Assembly: GCA_019359045.1 (NCBI GenBank)
Contig: JAHHIA010000009.1
Coordinates: 186,001-250,000 of the forward strand
Origin: Scytolyngbya sp. HA4215-MV1
Lineage (GTDB): Bacteria > Cyanobacteriota > Cyanobacteriia > Leptolyngbyales > Leptolyngbyaceae
Direction of reading: 5' to 3'
Length of the DNA stretch: 64,000 nucleotides
In this document: piece after piece, positions 26,488 through 35,758 of the stretch
Layout of the letters: each line of letters starts with the position of its first letter
How positions within the stretch are numbered: the first letter of the stretch is position 1
Notes under the pieces: generated by a model
Told to the model about the DNA's origin: nothing
Databases searched by the model: none
Seen by the model: only the letters and a program-made list of their open reading frames with translations
Position numbers and translations under genes: made by a program

Positions 26488-26584
26488 ATACCAATTCTAA
26501 GAGATGGCACTACAGAACCTCGTAGGGGCATACAGCCGTACGGCCCCTACGAGGTTCTGTAAATGGAATTGAGAGAATTGGTAT
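26488..26584. repeat. MITE-like nested palindromic element (97 bp)
   Basis: Terminal inverted repeats ATACCAATTCT / AGAATTGGTAT bound the element. Inside is a long palindrome, ACAGAACCTCGTAGGGGC ... GCCCCTACGAGGTTCTGT, with an 18-bp perfect stem and a 13-nt loop. The ends start and stop with TA, as expected for a TA-target MITE. It could also act as a terminator for the metalloprotease mRNA. Confidence 0.7.
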
Positions 26585-26915
26585 AAAACATGTACCTGCA
26601 CCCAGAAACTGCGCTGCTGCGGTTGGAAGCGACCAAATTTCCGGACTTTTAGGACAAAAATGAGGTTTTCAACGCTAGTTGGGCAGGTACCAATTGAGAT
26701 AAAGTCTCAACTGAACTCCTCTATCTAAGCCACTATGCTTTGTCTTGAGTGAGTGGAAAGGCTTAACAGCTTAGGATTACAGCGAGAATCTCGTCTAAAA
26801 TAAATGAAAAATTTACTTGACAAGGTTAGGCAGTCCCGTTGTATATATTGTCTTGAGTCAAGCTTGCAAAATATTCAGGGTCAACTCGCTTTTTGCAGGC
26901 AATTGATGCGCCGAC

Positions 26916-26942
26916 TAATGAGAATAATTCTGATTCTCATTA
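26916..26942 (+). promoter_or_regulatory. Fur-like operator 1 upstream of the iron-uptake porin
   Basis: TAATGAGAAT-AATTCTG-ATTCTCATTA is a perfect 10-bp inverted repeat with a 7-nt spacer, centred about 85 bp before the porin ATG. TGAGAATAATTCTGA within it fits the 7-1-7 Fur motif TGATAATnATTATCA at 11 of 14 fixed positions by my count, and a second, weaker 7-1-7 match is offset by 6 bp, the usual Fur arrangement. Confidence 0.65.
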
Positions 26943-26960
26943 GAGATCCAACTTTTAAAC

Positions 26961-26986
26961 TAATGACAAAAATTCTGATTCTCAAA
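26961..26986 (+). promoter_or_regulatory. Fur-like operator 2 (partial copy)
   Basis: TAATGACAAA-AATTCTGATT-CTCAAA repeats the core AATTCTGATTCTCA of operator 1 exactly, 45 bp further on. The left half is degenerate. Two sites may allow cooperative iron-dependent repression. Confidence 0.5.
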
Positions 26987-27014
26987 TCATGCACGGTGTG
27001 AGGATAGCTTAACC

Positions 27015-28739
27015 ATGACGAATATTTTTTGGAGTTCTGTGTTTCTCAGTCCGATCGTCCTGGCAACCACTTTGTTGGGTTCTACCACCGCGATCGCAAC
27101 TGAAGCACAACCAGATTCCGATTCCGAATTTTCTAGAGCGGCAACGCTCTCCCTGCCAACTCAACTCACGCATTTAAAGACGGCTGCCACGCCCATCCTC
27201 CTCGCCGGATTTCCCGCCAATCGCTCTATTGCTCCATTCTCAGCGGCAAGTTTATCAGCCACTTCGGGAGAGAAGGACAATCAGGGTACGATGGGACAGG
27301 TCACTTCCGTGTCTCAGCTCTCGGATGTACAGCCGACCGATTGGGCATTTCAGGCATTGCAGTCCCTGGTCGAGCGCTATGGTTGCATTGCTGGCTACCC
27401 AGATGGCACCTTTAAGGGCAATCGGGCGTTGACTCGTTACGAGTTTGCGGCGGGAGTCAATGCCTGCCTCGATCGCGTCAACGAACTGATTGCTGCAGGC
27501 ACCACGGGTTTGGCAACTAAAGAAGATCTGGCAACCCTCAAAAAACTTCAGGAAGAATTTGCCGCTGAGTTAGCCACCCTGCGCGGACGCGTCGATGCGT
27601 TGGAAGTTCGCACCACTGAGTTAGAGAAAAATCAATTTTCGACGACGACGACGCTGAATGCTGAAGTGATTTTTGCGGTTGCAGGCGTTGCTTCCGGCGA
27701 CACGGTCAATGGCAACGAAGTTGAAAAGAACACGGTGTTAGGCGATCGCGTGCGACTGAATTTCGACACCAGCTTCACGGGCAAAGATTTGCTGAGAACC
27801 CGTCTCCAGGCATCCAACCTCGATCCCTTCTCTGCGGATGCCACATTTACTCCTCAGGGAGATCTCCGCTTTGCCGCCGGCAACGATGGAAATGACATCA
27901 GTCTGGATGCCTTGTTATACCAGTTTCCGATTGGTGAGAAAGCAACCGTCATATTGGAAGCCAATGCAGGCGCAGCGGATGACTTTACCAATACTGTCAA
28001 TCCTTTTCTGGATGGCGATGGGGGAAGCGGTGCCCTGACCCACTTTGGTAGTCGCAACTCCATTTATTATCTATTGGATGGAATTGGAGTTGGTTTCAAA
28101 TATCAATTCAGCAAGAGCCTGGAACTTAGCCTTGGCTACCTAACTGACGATGGCAATGACCCAAGTACCAAAAAGGGATTGTTTAATGGGTCCTATGGGG
28201 CGATCGCTCAACTGACTTTCACCCCCGGTGAACAGTTTGCTGTCGGGTTAACTTATATCCACTCTTACAAAACTGATTTTCTCACTAATGGCAGCGTGGG
28301 TAGCAATAATGCCAACCTCTCAAACCTGGGTCTCCCCTTTGATAATGATGCCTTCGGGTTAGAAGCCTCCTTTCGCATCAGTCCCAAAATTGTTGTCAAT
28401 GGCTCGGTTGGCTATACCCGTGCCAGTGTGCTAACGGGGCTAGAGGGAGATGTAGATATCTGGAACTATTCAGTTGGATTAGCATTCCCCGATCTATTTA
28501 AGAAAGGCAGTGTAGGGGGCATTATTGTGGGCATGGAGCCGAAAGTGACTAACGCCAGCAGTCAATTGAATTTCCTGGAGGATGACGATACGGCGCTGCA
28601 CATTGAGGGCTTCTATCAGTATCAATTAACCGATAATATCGCCATCACTCCTGGTCTTATCTGGATCACAGCACCCGATCATAACAACAACAATGACGAT
28701 TTGGTGATTGGCACGATTCGCACTACGTTTACCTTCTAG
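27015..28739 (+). CDS. SLH-domain OprB-type iron uptake porin
   Basis: This 574-residue outer-membrane porin has a signal region (FLSPIVLATTLLGSTTAIAT), an Ala/Ser/Thr-rich linker and one SLH domain at about residues 100-150 (VSQLSDVQPTDWAFQALQSL, GCIAGYPDGTFKGNRALTRY). The SLH domain anchors it to the cell wall. A short coiled coil (EDLATLKKLQEEFAAELATL) comes next, then an OprB beta-barrel with alternating strands. The C-terminus ends in aromatic Phe (IRTTFTF), typical of outer-membrane proteins. Cyanobacterial members are annotated as iron uptake porins; the two Fur-like operators upstream support that role here. A strong terminator follows. Confidence 0.9.
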   Translation: MTNIFWSSVFLSPIVLATTLLGSTTAIATEAQPDSDSEFSRAATLSLPTQLTHLKTAATPILLAGFPANRSIAPFSAASLSATSGEKDNQGTMGQVTSVSQLSDVQPTDWAFQALQSLVERYGCIAGYPDGTFKGNRALTRYEFAAGVNACLDRVNELIAAGTTGLATKEDLATLKKLQEEFAAELATLRGRVDALEVRTTELEKNQFSTTTTLNAEVIFAVAGVASGDTVNGNEVEKNTVLGDRVRLNFDTSFTGKDLLRTRLQASNLDPFSADATFTPQGDLRFAAGNDGNDISLDALLYQFPIGEKATVILEANAGAADDFTNTVNPFLDGDGGSGALTHFGSRNSIYYLLDGIGVGFKYQFSKSLELSLGYLTDDGNDPSTKKGLFNGSYGAIAQLTFTPGEQFAVGLTYIHSYKTDFLTNGSVGSNNANLSNLGLPFDNDAFGLEASFRISPKIVVNGSVGYTRASVLTGLEGDVDIWNYSVGLAFPDLFKKGSVGGIIVGMEPKVTNASSQLNFLEDDDTALHIEGFYQYQLTDNIAITPGLIWITAPDHNNNNDDLVIGTIRTTFTF

Positions 28740-29081
28740 CGTGTCAGAACGGTGAGCCTGAAATTGAGTTTCTTTCATTGAACCCATTTCAGTTTTCTCT
28801 ATAGAAGAATCCGTTTTTTGGCAGAGCATTTTAGGAGTATTTAATCCCCTCTAGAGAAACGAAATCTTTCATCTCTCTAGAGGGGATTGACATTGCTAAT
28901 CTTACGAATTGAATCGGTTCCAAATCCCATTTTTCCGGGTGGCACAAACCGCTAGGCAGAATGGAGAGCGTTTTTTTAAGCAACTGCAAGCTGAGTCGCA
29001 GCGATCGCTTATGCCCCAGGGGAGATGCTTTCAATCCATTAGAACCGGATCGTAGAGGATAATTGTGATTCGGTTTTTCCT
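28740..29081. other. Spacer between porin and aldo/keto reductase genes
   Basis: This 342-bp spacer holds the long hairpin at 28843-28888 and then the presumed promoter region of the reductase. No gene is seen. Confidence 0.5.
28843..28888 (+). terminator. Long perfect stem-loop after the porin gene
   Basis: AATCCCCTCTAGAGA and TCTCTAGAGGGGATT form a 15-bp perfect stem around a 16-nt loop, about 100 bp after the stop. The T-tract is weak, so it may stop transcription or protect the porin mRNA 3' end. Confidence 0.65.
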
Positions 29082-30221
29082 ATGAGTTCTCAGCAAAATG
29101 AAGCGAGTAGAAATCCATTTTCTTTAGCGTTAAATCGACGACAATTTATTCGGGGGATTGGTTTTGTCGGCACTAGCGCGGGGGCTGTTTTTGCTGATCA
29201 CATCCTCCAGCCCAATGGTTCCGTTCAAGCGGCTGAAATTAGGAACCCTGCTGCCCTGACTGTCGCCCAGTCAACCACTCCAACCATTCAAAATAGATCG
29301 GGCGAAATTCCCCGTCGGCTTTTAGGCAAAACTGGAGTAGAAGTATCCGCGATCGGCTTGGGGGGAGCCTCTTTAGGACAGGCAAAAAGTTTAGAAGAAG
29401 CCATTCGCATTACCCATGAAGCGATCGATCACGGGATTACTTTCATGGACAATGCCTGGGAATACAACAATCACCGTAGTGAAGATTGGATGGGGCAAGC
29501 GTTGCAAGGGCGACGCGACAAGGTGTTTCTAATGACCAAAGTTTGCACCCACGGGCGCGATCGCAAAGTTGCGATGCAGCAACTTGAGGAATCTCTACGC
29601 CGCTTAAAAACTGATCACCTGGACTTGTGGCAACTCCACGAAGTCATCTATTACAACGACCCAGAACTGATCTTTCGTTCCAATGGTGCGATCGAAGCGC
29701 TCGATCAAGCCAAAAAAGAAGGCAAAGTCCGATTCGTGGGCTTCACCGGGCACAAAGACCCCGCCATTCATCTAGAAATGCTCTCTCACAATTACCCCTT
29801 TGATACGGTGCAAATGCCTATCAACTGTTTCGATGCCAGTTTCAAGAGTTTTCAACAGCAGGTTCTGCCTGAAGCCAATCGGCGTGGCATCGCAGCGATC
29901 GGGATGAAAAGCTTGAGCGGCGGTGGGGAAGCAGTGAAGCAGGGCATCATTACACCGCAAGAGGCGATTCGCTATGCCATGAGCCTGCCCATTGCAACGC
30001 TCGTCAGCGGCATCGATTCTTTGGAGGTGCTGCGGCAAAATCTGGCGATCGCCCAAAATTTTCAACCTATGCCGACTGCAGAAATGCAGGCGTTACGAGA
30101 TCGCGTGGTTCAGTATGCGCTGGATGGACGGTTTGAGCTTTTTAAATCATCCAAGAAATACGATGCGGATGTTGGCAGACTGCAACACGGGTTTCCGTCT
30201 CAGCAACAAATGGCAACCTGA
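29082..30221 (+). CDS. Aldo/keto reductase with twin-arginine-like signal
   Basis: This is a 379-residue NAD(P)H-dependent aldo/keto reductase. The core shows the catalytic tetrad: Asp and Tyr in FMDNAWEYNNHRSEDWMG, Lys in VFLMTKVCTHGRD, and His in DLWQLHEVIYYND. The N-terminus has NRRQFIRGIGFVGTSAGAVF, a twin-arginine motif and hydrophobic segment, so a folded, cofactor-loaded enzyme may be exported by Tat. The motif is followed by a typical AKR start (RLLGKTGVEVSAIGLGG) at about residue 85. A tatA-type gene lies 9 kb away. Substrate is unknown; closest resemblance is to the YdbC/YajO-like general AKRs. Confidence 0.88.
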   Translation: MSSQQNEASRNPFSLALNRRQFIRGIGFVGTSAGAVFADHILQPNGSVQAAEIRNPAALTVAQSTTPTIQNRSGEIPRRLLGKTGVEVSAIGLGGASLGQAKSLEEAIRITHEAIDHGITFMDNAWEYNNHRSEDWMGQALQGRRDKVFLMTKVCTHGRDRKVAMQQLEESLRRLKTDHLDLWQLHEVIYYNDPELIFRSNGAIEALDQAKKEGKVRFVGFTGHKDPAIHLEMLSHNYPFDTVQMPINCFDASFKSFQQQVLPEANRRGIAAIGMKSLSGGGEAVKQGIITPQEAIRYAMSLPIATLVSGIDSLEVLRQNLAIAQNFQPMPTAEMQALRDRVVQYALDGRFELFKSSKKYDADVGRLQHGFPSQQQMAT

Positions 30222-30296
30222 GAGCAAGCCGACAGGACAGCCAAAGGATAATCCCTCGCCCTAGGTTGCCTAAATTTTTCTATTCACGGAGCTGAA

Positions 30297-31577
30297 TTAA
30301 ACTAAAGATTGAGTTAACACGACTTGGACTGTCTCGCCCACCGCAATCTGCGTTTGTCCAACCGATAACCGTGCCAAACTGTTGGTTTGCGCTAGATTGA
30401 TCAGATTGCCCGAGCTATGATTGCCACCCGCTGGGGAAAATTCATAGATCCCATTCTCCAGAGAAACGCTTCCCCAGAGATAGGTCTCGCGTTTGCCATC
30501 CGATCTCAGCACCTGACGCGATCGGGCATCCACGAATGCAGGTTGCCATGCTTGCGCCAAACCTGACAATTTTCGCAAGGCAGGCAGCACTAATCGCCAA
30601 AACGTAACGAGCGCAGAGACCGGATTGCCCGGTAACCCAAAGTAAAGGGTGGGGGATACAGGAGAAGGATTGGGCTCGCTACTGGCGAATTGCCGATCGC
30701 TCAAAGTTGCCACTGTCAAAGGTTTTCCCGGTTTCATGGCAACGGCACGGATGGCAATGTCTGCGCCCAACTCTTCTAGGATATCGTCTACATAGTCGTA
30801 ATCTCCCACAGAGACTCCCCCCGACGAGAGCACGATATCCGCTGTGGTAATGGCATGGACGATCGCGGCTCTTAACTGGTCTGGCTCATCGGGCACTCGC
30901 CCCAAGCACAAAGGTTCTGCCCCAGCCTGAGCAACCAATGCTGCCAAAGCATACTGATTCGAATCCACAATCTGCCCTGCTTGCAACGGTTGTTCAACTC
31001 CCACCAGCTCGCTCCCCGTCGAGAGAATTGCCACTCGCGGACGACGATACACCTTCACGCTGGCACACTGAGCCGCAGCCAGGACAGCTATCTCGGGTGC
31101 GCCTAGCATGATGCCCGCTGGCAACAAAACCGCTCCAGCTCGATAAAATTCCCCTTGGTGACGCACAAATGCCTGAGGCTTTGGTGTGGTTAGAATCCAC
31201 ACCCGTTCATCCTGTCGCCGAGTATCTTCCTGCATTACCACGGTATCTGCGCCCGATGGCATGACTGATCCCGTTAAAATGCGAGCTGCTTGCCCGGGTT
31301 GAATCGTGTGCTGAGGTTGGTAGCCTGCCGGGATTTCTTCCACAATCTCTAACTCAATCGGCTGATCTGGGCGACAGGTCTGCACATCTGCAAACCGCAC
31401 GGCGTAACCATCCATCGCCGAATTGTCCCAGTGAGGAAAATCCAGTTGGCTGATGATAGGAGCCGCTAACACCCGATCGCAGGCTTTTAACAAATCCAGG
31501 ACTTCGACATCATGGTCTGGATTAAAGGGGTGAACGAGGCTAAGGATGAGCTGTTCGGCTTGGTGAACTGGCAGCAT
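30297..31577 (-). CDS. moeA: Molybdopterin molybdotransferase
   Basis: MoeA (426 residues) inserts molybdate into adenylated molybdopterin to form the molybdenum cofactor. Motifs are FPHWDNSAMDGYAVRF, ARILTGSVMPSGADTVVMQE, VAILSTGSELV, SSGGVSVGDYDYVDDILEEL, MKPGKPLTVA and FGLPGNPVSALVTFWRLVLP. It is cytoplasmic. No other Mo-cofactor gene is adjacent. It converges with the aldo/keto reductase gene. Confidence 0.95.
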   Translation of the reverse strand: MLPVHQAEQLILSLVHPFNPDHDVEVLDLLKACDRVLAAPIISQLDFPHWDNSAMDGYAVRFADVQTCRPDQPIELEIVEEIPAGYQPQHTIQPGQAARILTGSVMPSGADTVVMQEDTRRQDERVWILTTPKPQAFVRHQGEFYRAGAVLLPAGIMLGAPEIAVLAAAQCASVKVYRRPRVAILSTGSELVGVEQPLQAGQIVDSNQYALAALVAQAGAEPLCLGRVPDEPDQLRAAIVHAITTADIVLSSGGVSVGDYDYVDDILEELGADIAIRAVAMKPGKPLTVATLSDRQFASSEPNPSPVSPTLYFGLPGNPVSALVTFWRLVLPALRKLSGLAQAWQPAFVDARSRQVLRSDGKRETYLWGSVSLENGIYEFSPAGGNHSSGNLINLAQTNSLARLSVGQTQIAVGETVQVVLTQSLV

Positions 31578-31709
31578 GGGTGGGGAGTTTGAAGGGGTGG
31601 AAGGGATAGAAGAGATTTAAGGAAGGCTGAAAGCCAGGGGGGTAAACTACTGACCACTCCTCCTTAACAGCCTAATATTAAGAAAAGGCTTTAACAATTC
31701 CTACTGTTC

Positions 31710-32234
31710 ATGCGTAATGATGTGATTGTGCGGCGATTCCGTAAGGTGCCGATCGAACGGCGGGTTGCGGCTTTTCTGATTGATTTTGGCTCGATTGCTC
31801 TGCTCAGTACCCTAGGAGGCAGTGCAGCATTCATCCCGCTCTTCATCTTTTTGTGGGTGGGGTTACGGGTGCTTTTGGTGGTCAAAAATCAGGGTCAGAG
31901 TTTGGGACGCTGGGCACTGGATATTAAGGTCAGCGATGCTAAATACACTGCAACGCCTTTGTTGCCTGAGTTGTTGAAACGGGAAACTCTGGTTGGCTTA
32001 GGCAGTTTGATGGTGATGATTGGGTTAGCAAACTTGAGTCCCAGTACAGGCGGGGTCGTTTTGCTGTTCATTCCCCTGGCGATCGACTGTAGCTTTGCCT
32101 TTGCTGATGAGGAGAATCAGCAAGCCTTTCACGATCGCCTCGCCAGAACGATCGTTGCCCAAACCCAACGGGGTTACTCACTGGACCTTAAAGTAAAAAG
32201 ACTATTTGCCCAAGTGAACCGTCGTGTGAAATAA
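31710..32234 (+). CDS. RDD-family membrane protein
   Basis: This 174-residue protein has the RDD signature: RRVAAFLIDFGSIAL in TM1, GQSLGRWALDIKVSDAK, and FHDRLARTIVAQTQ at the end of the domain. Three hydrophobic segments are visible. RDD proteins are poorly understood; some act as Na+(Li+)/H+ antiporters. It is 45 bp upstream of rpmG and may be the first gene of a transcript with the ribosomal genes. Confidence 0.85.
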   Translation: MRNDVIVRRFRKVPIERRVAAFLIDFGSIALLSTLGGSAAFIPLFIFLWVGLRVLLVVKNQGQSLGRWALDIKVSDAKYTATPLLPELLKRETLVGLGSLMVMIGLANLSPSTGGVVLLFIPLAIDCSFAFADEENQQAFHDRLARTIVAQTQRGYSLDLKVKRLFAQVNRRVK

Positions 32235-32279
32235 TAGATATCCGTGTTAATTGTGCCTGAGCACTGAACTTGTAGAGTT

Positions 32280-32474
32280 ATGGCTAAAAATAAGGGCGTC
32301 CGTCTGGTTATTACATTGGAATGTACCGAGTGCCGCACCAATCCCGATAAGCGGTCTCCAGGGGTGTCTCGTTACACCACCACCAAAAATCGTCGCAATA
32401 CTACTGCACGGTTGGAACTGAACAAGTTTTGCCCCCATTGCAACAAGCATACGGTGCATAAAGAAATCAAATAG
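32280..32474 (+). CDS. rpmG: 50S ribosomal protein L33
   Basis: This 64-residue protein reads [20 protein letters not shown], then [20 protein letters not shown] and [16 protein letters not shown]. It has two CxxC pairs and therefore the zinc-binding form of L33. rpsR follows 121 bp downstream, the usual cyanobacterial and plastid order. Confidence 0.97.
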   Translation: MAKNKGVRLVITLECTECRTNPDKRSPGVSRYTTTKNRRNTTARLELNKFCPHCNKHTVHKEIK

Positions 32475-32595
32475 GTTTTGCTAGCGATTCTGTCCGAGTC
32501 CCTATCTTGAGCCGACTCAACAAGGCAGCCGTACTCATTACTAGCTGCTACTGACTGCTCGACACTGACCATTAACCACTGATTAACCACTGTCC

Positions 32596-32811
32596 ATGGC
32601 ATACTATCGTCGCCGCGTTTCACCCATCAAACCCGAAGAACCGATCGACTACAAAGATGTTGATCTGCTGCGCAAATTTATTACGGAAAGAGGCAAAATT
32701 TTGCCCCGCCGGATTACTGGATTGACAGCCAAACAACAACGCGATTTGACTCAGGCAATTAAGCGTGCCCGAATTGTTGCTTTGTTACCTTTCATTAACC
32801 AGGAAGGCTAA
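32596..32811 (+). CDS. rpsR: 30S ribosomal protein S18
   Basis: This 71-residue protein has [20 protein letters not shown] and [20 protein letters not shown], the S18 signature. The conserved C-terminus [10 protein letters not shown] is intact. A strong terminator follows its stop. Confidence 0.97.
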   Translation: MAYYRRRVSPIKPEEPIDYKDVDLLRKFITERGKILPRRITGLTAKQQRDLTQAIKRARIVALLPFINQEG

Positions 32812-32819
32812 TTTCTGGC

Positions 32820-32867
32820 AAAAAGAAAAGCTGCTCATGATCGAGATCGTGAGCAGCTTTTCTTTTT
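32820..32867 (+). terminator. Intrinsic terminator after rpsR
   Basis: The sequence from AAAAAGAAAAGCTGCTCA to TGAGCAGCTTTTCTTTTT forms a stem of about 23 bp with one wobble and a two-base loop, with A and T flanks. It would work in both directions and separates rpsR from the RNase gene. Confidence 0.9.
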
Positions 32868-32995
32868 GCTGCAATTCTCGATATTGTTAACTCAAGCAAT
32901 GCTATTCTGACTTTCGTATTATCCGCTGCCACAAGCGAATGATGGATGATTCATGACAAACAGCTACCGCTGATCGCTAATCACGCATCGCTGCT

Positions 32996-35005
32996 ATGGA
33001 AAAAGGGACCCTGATCGAATTTCGACTACATGGCGATCGTCGCCTTGCCGTGGCAGAACGTCCAGAAGGTAAAAAACACTGGATTGTGATAGATGAACGG
33101 GGGCAGTCCCACACGCTTCATCCCCGACAGATCACTTACCAGGTGTCAGGCGAAGTCTACAAAGCTTCGGACATCACTCGGTTTTTGCAAGAAGTACAAC
33201 CCTACCTGGATCCCTCCAGCCTGGAAGTTGCTTGGGAATTTTTAATTGAGGAAGGCACCTCCATCACCCCCCATGGAATGGCACTCTTGCTTTTTTCTGA
33301 CCAAAGCCCGCCGCTATGCTACGCTGCATACACGCTACTTTCAGAAGATAAACTGTATTTCAAACAAAAGGGAGATAGCTACGAACCTCGCCCCCCTAGC
33401 CAGGTGAATGAACTCAAGCACCAGCTAGAAATGGAGGCACAACGACAGCAAGAATGGCGGGACTTTTTGGCAAAAGTCGAGCAAGCGCTGGCAAAAAATC
33501 CGGTGGAATGGCAAGGTAGCGATCGAACTCGTCTTGATGCTTTAGAACGATTTGCTACGCTGGGAGAAGAAGCGTCGTACCGTACGCCTGCTTTAGAGAC
33601 TCTTGCAACCCTCCATCGGTCAGAGACCCCCCAGGGAGCCTTACAACTCCTGGTCGATCTGGGCTTATGGAATCTCCATGAGAATCTTTTTCTACGACGT
33701 AGCCAGATCCCGGTTGAATTCCCCTCAAAGGTTCTAGAAGTGGCGCAACACTGCCTGAATTCTCCTCCTCCTGACTTGGAGTCAAATCGTTTAGATTTGA
33801 CCTACCTTAAGGTATATACCATTGACGATGAAAGTACCGCTGAAATCGATGATGGAATCAGTGTAGAGTCCCTATCAGAAGGTCAACAACGTCTCTGGAT
33901 TCACATCGCTGATCCAACCCGGTGGCTTCTCCCAGGAGATGAACTGGATCTAGAAGCTCGTCGCCGCAGCACCACCCTCTACCTGCCAACCGGGATGATT
34001 CCCATGTTCCCATCAGAATTGGCAACAGGTCCCATGAGTCTGGTGCAAGGGCAGGTTTGCAATGCACTCAGCTTCGGCGTCGTACTGAATGAAGCTGGAG
34101 CCGTGCAGGAGTATACCATTGGTTCCAGCTTGATCAAACCAACCTATCGGCTAACTTACGATGATGTCGATGAGATGATTGAATTAGGGGTTCAGGCAGA
34201 ACCCGAAATTTTGAGCATTGCAACCTGGGCAAAGCGTAGACAGGCTTGGCGGCAATCTCAAGGCGCAATTAGCATCCATATGCCTGAGTCTTCCATTAAG
34301 GTGAATGGAGACGATATCACCATTAATGTTCTGGATGATTCGATCGCTCGGCAACTGGTAGCTGAAATGATGATTTTGGCAGGGGAAGTCGCCGGACGCT
34401 ATGGACAGACCCATAATCTGATCTTGCCTTTTCGGATTCAGACTCAACCGGAACTTCCTTCGGACGAAGAATTGTTGCAATTGCCCGCTGGTCCCGTGCG
34501 CGATTGTGCGATTCGTCGTTGCATGCCCCGCAGCGAGATGAGCACCATTCCTGCTCGTCATGCCAGCTTAGGGCTGGAAACCTATACGCAAGTTACCTCT
34601 CCGATCCGTCGCTATAGTGATTTGTTGGCACATTTCCAGATCAAAGCCCATCTGCGAGGCGATCCTTTGCCTTTCTCGATCGATGAAATGAAAGAGTTGA
34701 CGCAAACCATCAGCACAACGATTCAGGAAGCCACGATTGTTGAGCGGCAAACCAATCGCTACTGGGGTCTGGAGTTTTTGCGTCGCAATCCCCATGAAGT
34801 TTGGCAGGCTTTGATGTTGCGCTGGCTACGAGAACATGAAAACCTGGGTCTGGTGCTGCTAGAAGAGTTAGGGCTGGAACTGGCAATGCGCTTTAGCCGC
34901 CCTATCGAACCGGGCGATCGCTTGGATCTCAAAGTCGTCCATGCCGATCCTCGCCAAGATGTGATCCAGTTTCAGGAAGTGGCTTATCAGGAAGCGCAGC
35001 ACTAG
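32996..35005 (+). CDS. RNase II/RNase R-family exoribonuclease (Zam-like)
   Basis: This 669-residue 3'-5' exoribonuclease of the RNB superfamily has the catalytic region YTIDDESTAEIDDGISVESL, where the metal-binding acidic cluster is present but one canonical Asp is Glu (AEIDD rather than xDxDD). The RNB signature VTSPIRRYSDLLAHFQIKAH and the C-terminal S1-like region (LELAMRFSRPIEPGDRLDLK) follow. N-terminal cold-shock-like sequence is divergent. It fits the cyanobacterial zam/rnr-like group, which often follows rpmG-rpsR. It should degrade structured RNA in the cytoplasm. Confidence 0.92.
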   Translation: MEKGTLIEFRLHGDRRLAVAERPEGKKHWIVIDERGQSHTLHPRQITYQVSGEVYKASDITRFLQEVQPYLDPSSLEVAWEFLIEEGTSITPHGMALLLFSDQSPPLCYAAYTLLSEDKLYFKQKGDSYEPRPPSQVNELKHQLEMEAQRQQEWRDFLAKVEQALAKNPVEWQGSDRTRLDALERFATLGEEASYRTPALETLATLHRSETPQGALQLLVDLGLWNLHENLFLRRSQIPVEFPSKVLEVAQHCLNSPPPDLESNRLDLTYLKVYTIDDESTAEIDDGISVESLSEGQQRLWIHIADPTRWLLPGDELDLEARRRSTTLYLPTGMIPMFPSELATGPMSLVQGQVCNALSFGVVLNEAGAVQEYTIGSSLIKPTYRLTYDDVDEMIELGVQAEPEILSIATWAKRRQAWRQSQGAISIHMPESSIKVNGDDITINVLDDSIARQLVAEMMILAGEVAGRYGQTHNLILPFRIQTQPELPSDEELLQLPAGPVRDCAIRRCMPRSEMSTIPARHASLGLETYTQVTSPIRRYSDLLAHFQIKAHLRGDPLPFSIDEMKELTQTISTTIQEATIVERQTNRYWGLEFLRRNPHEVWQALMLRWLREHENLGLVLLEELGLELAMRFSRPIEPGDRLDLKVVHADPRQDVIQFQEVAYQEAQH

Positions 35006-35200
35006 CGCTGGAGGAAAGTCCGCTGTTCAGCGCCTCCGACTTCCGCTGATAGCGGTTGACTTTTTCACAATTCGAGAAATCGTAATCCGGTATATCAGAA
35101 ACCAGGAGTCAAAAGTCAGACTGATGGAACCCCTCCTGAATTCTAACTCCTGAACTCTTGCCAGCGGTTGCATCGGAGTAGGATTACAGCTGGTTGGAAA

Positions 35201-35758
35201 TTAGCTATGAGTGCTATTTTCCAAGGAATCTACTTGCTCAGAACAACCCACCATAAAGACCTCTACCTGAATGGAGCTAAAACCAATTAAATCTCCATCT
35301 TTCAGTGGGCGTCGTTCTAATGGGGACAACTTGCGTCGATTGACGAACGTGCTGTTGCTACTTCCCACATCCGTGATGTAGAAACCGCCTGTCTCAGACC
35401 GACCAATTACGGCATGACAACGCGATATCAAAGGATTAGAAATGCAAATCGCACAATTGGGGCTCCGCCCAATCAACCAACTTGTCGCAATTTCCGTTAC
35501 CTGAACTTCGTCAACATTGTGGAGATTGGTGGTTAAAAAAGTGGTTCTCCCAGCAGTCACTGCTTGAATATAGTATGGAGTCAACCCTCCCAGCTTAGGA
35601 GCTTCCAGATCCAAATCCAGACCCGAACCAATGAAAGTTTCGATGCGATCGAGATCAGGTTGTCGATCGGCAAACAAAGATTCGCGCAGAGAAGGATTCT
35701 GCTTCAAAAATTCTAGGGTGCGGGGATCTGAATTGCTTGCAGTTTTCAGGTGCAACAT
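35201..35758 (-). CDS. FHA-domain protein
   Basis: This 185-residue protein has a forkhead-associated domain at about residues 90-165: SWLIGRSPNCAICISNPLIS, RCHAVIG, YITDVGSSNSTFVNRRKLSP and LKDGDLIGFSSIQVEVFMVG. FHA domains bind phosphothreonine peptides, so this is probably an adaptor in Ser/Thr-kinase signalling. The N-terminal 80 residues (LEFLKQNPSLRESLF, IETFIGSGLDLDLE) look helical and are not recognised. No kinase gene lies in the window. Confidence 0.9.
   Translation of the reverse strand: MLHLKTASNSDPRTLEFLKQNPSLRESLFADRQPDLDRIETFIGSGLDLDLEAPKLGGLTPYYIQAVTAGRTTFLTTNLHNVDEVQVTEIATSWLIGRSPNCAICISNPLISRCHAVIGRSETGGFYITDVGSSNSTFVNRRKLSPLERRPLKDGDLIGFSSIQVEVFMVGCSEQVDSLENSTHS

Larger units (their letters stand above)
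26336..27014. other. Spacer with MITE-like element and Fur-like operators
   Basis: No coding gene is supported in this 679 bp; a 65-codon frame at 26804-27001 lies across the operators and is not credible. The region holds the palindromic element at 26488-26584 and, just before the porin gene, two Fur-like operators. Confidence 0.6.

Noticed and set aside
35010-35022. GGAGGAAAGTCCG, which resembles the start of bacterial RNase P RNA
   Set aside because: Only about 190 bp remain before the next gene and no other RNase P RNA core motifs follow; it is most likely part of a short hairpin after the RNase gene.
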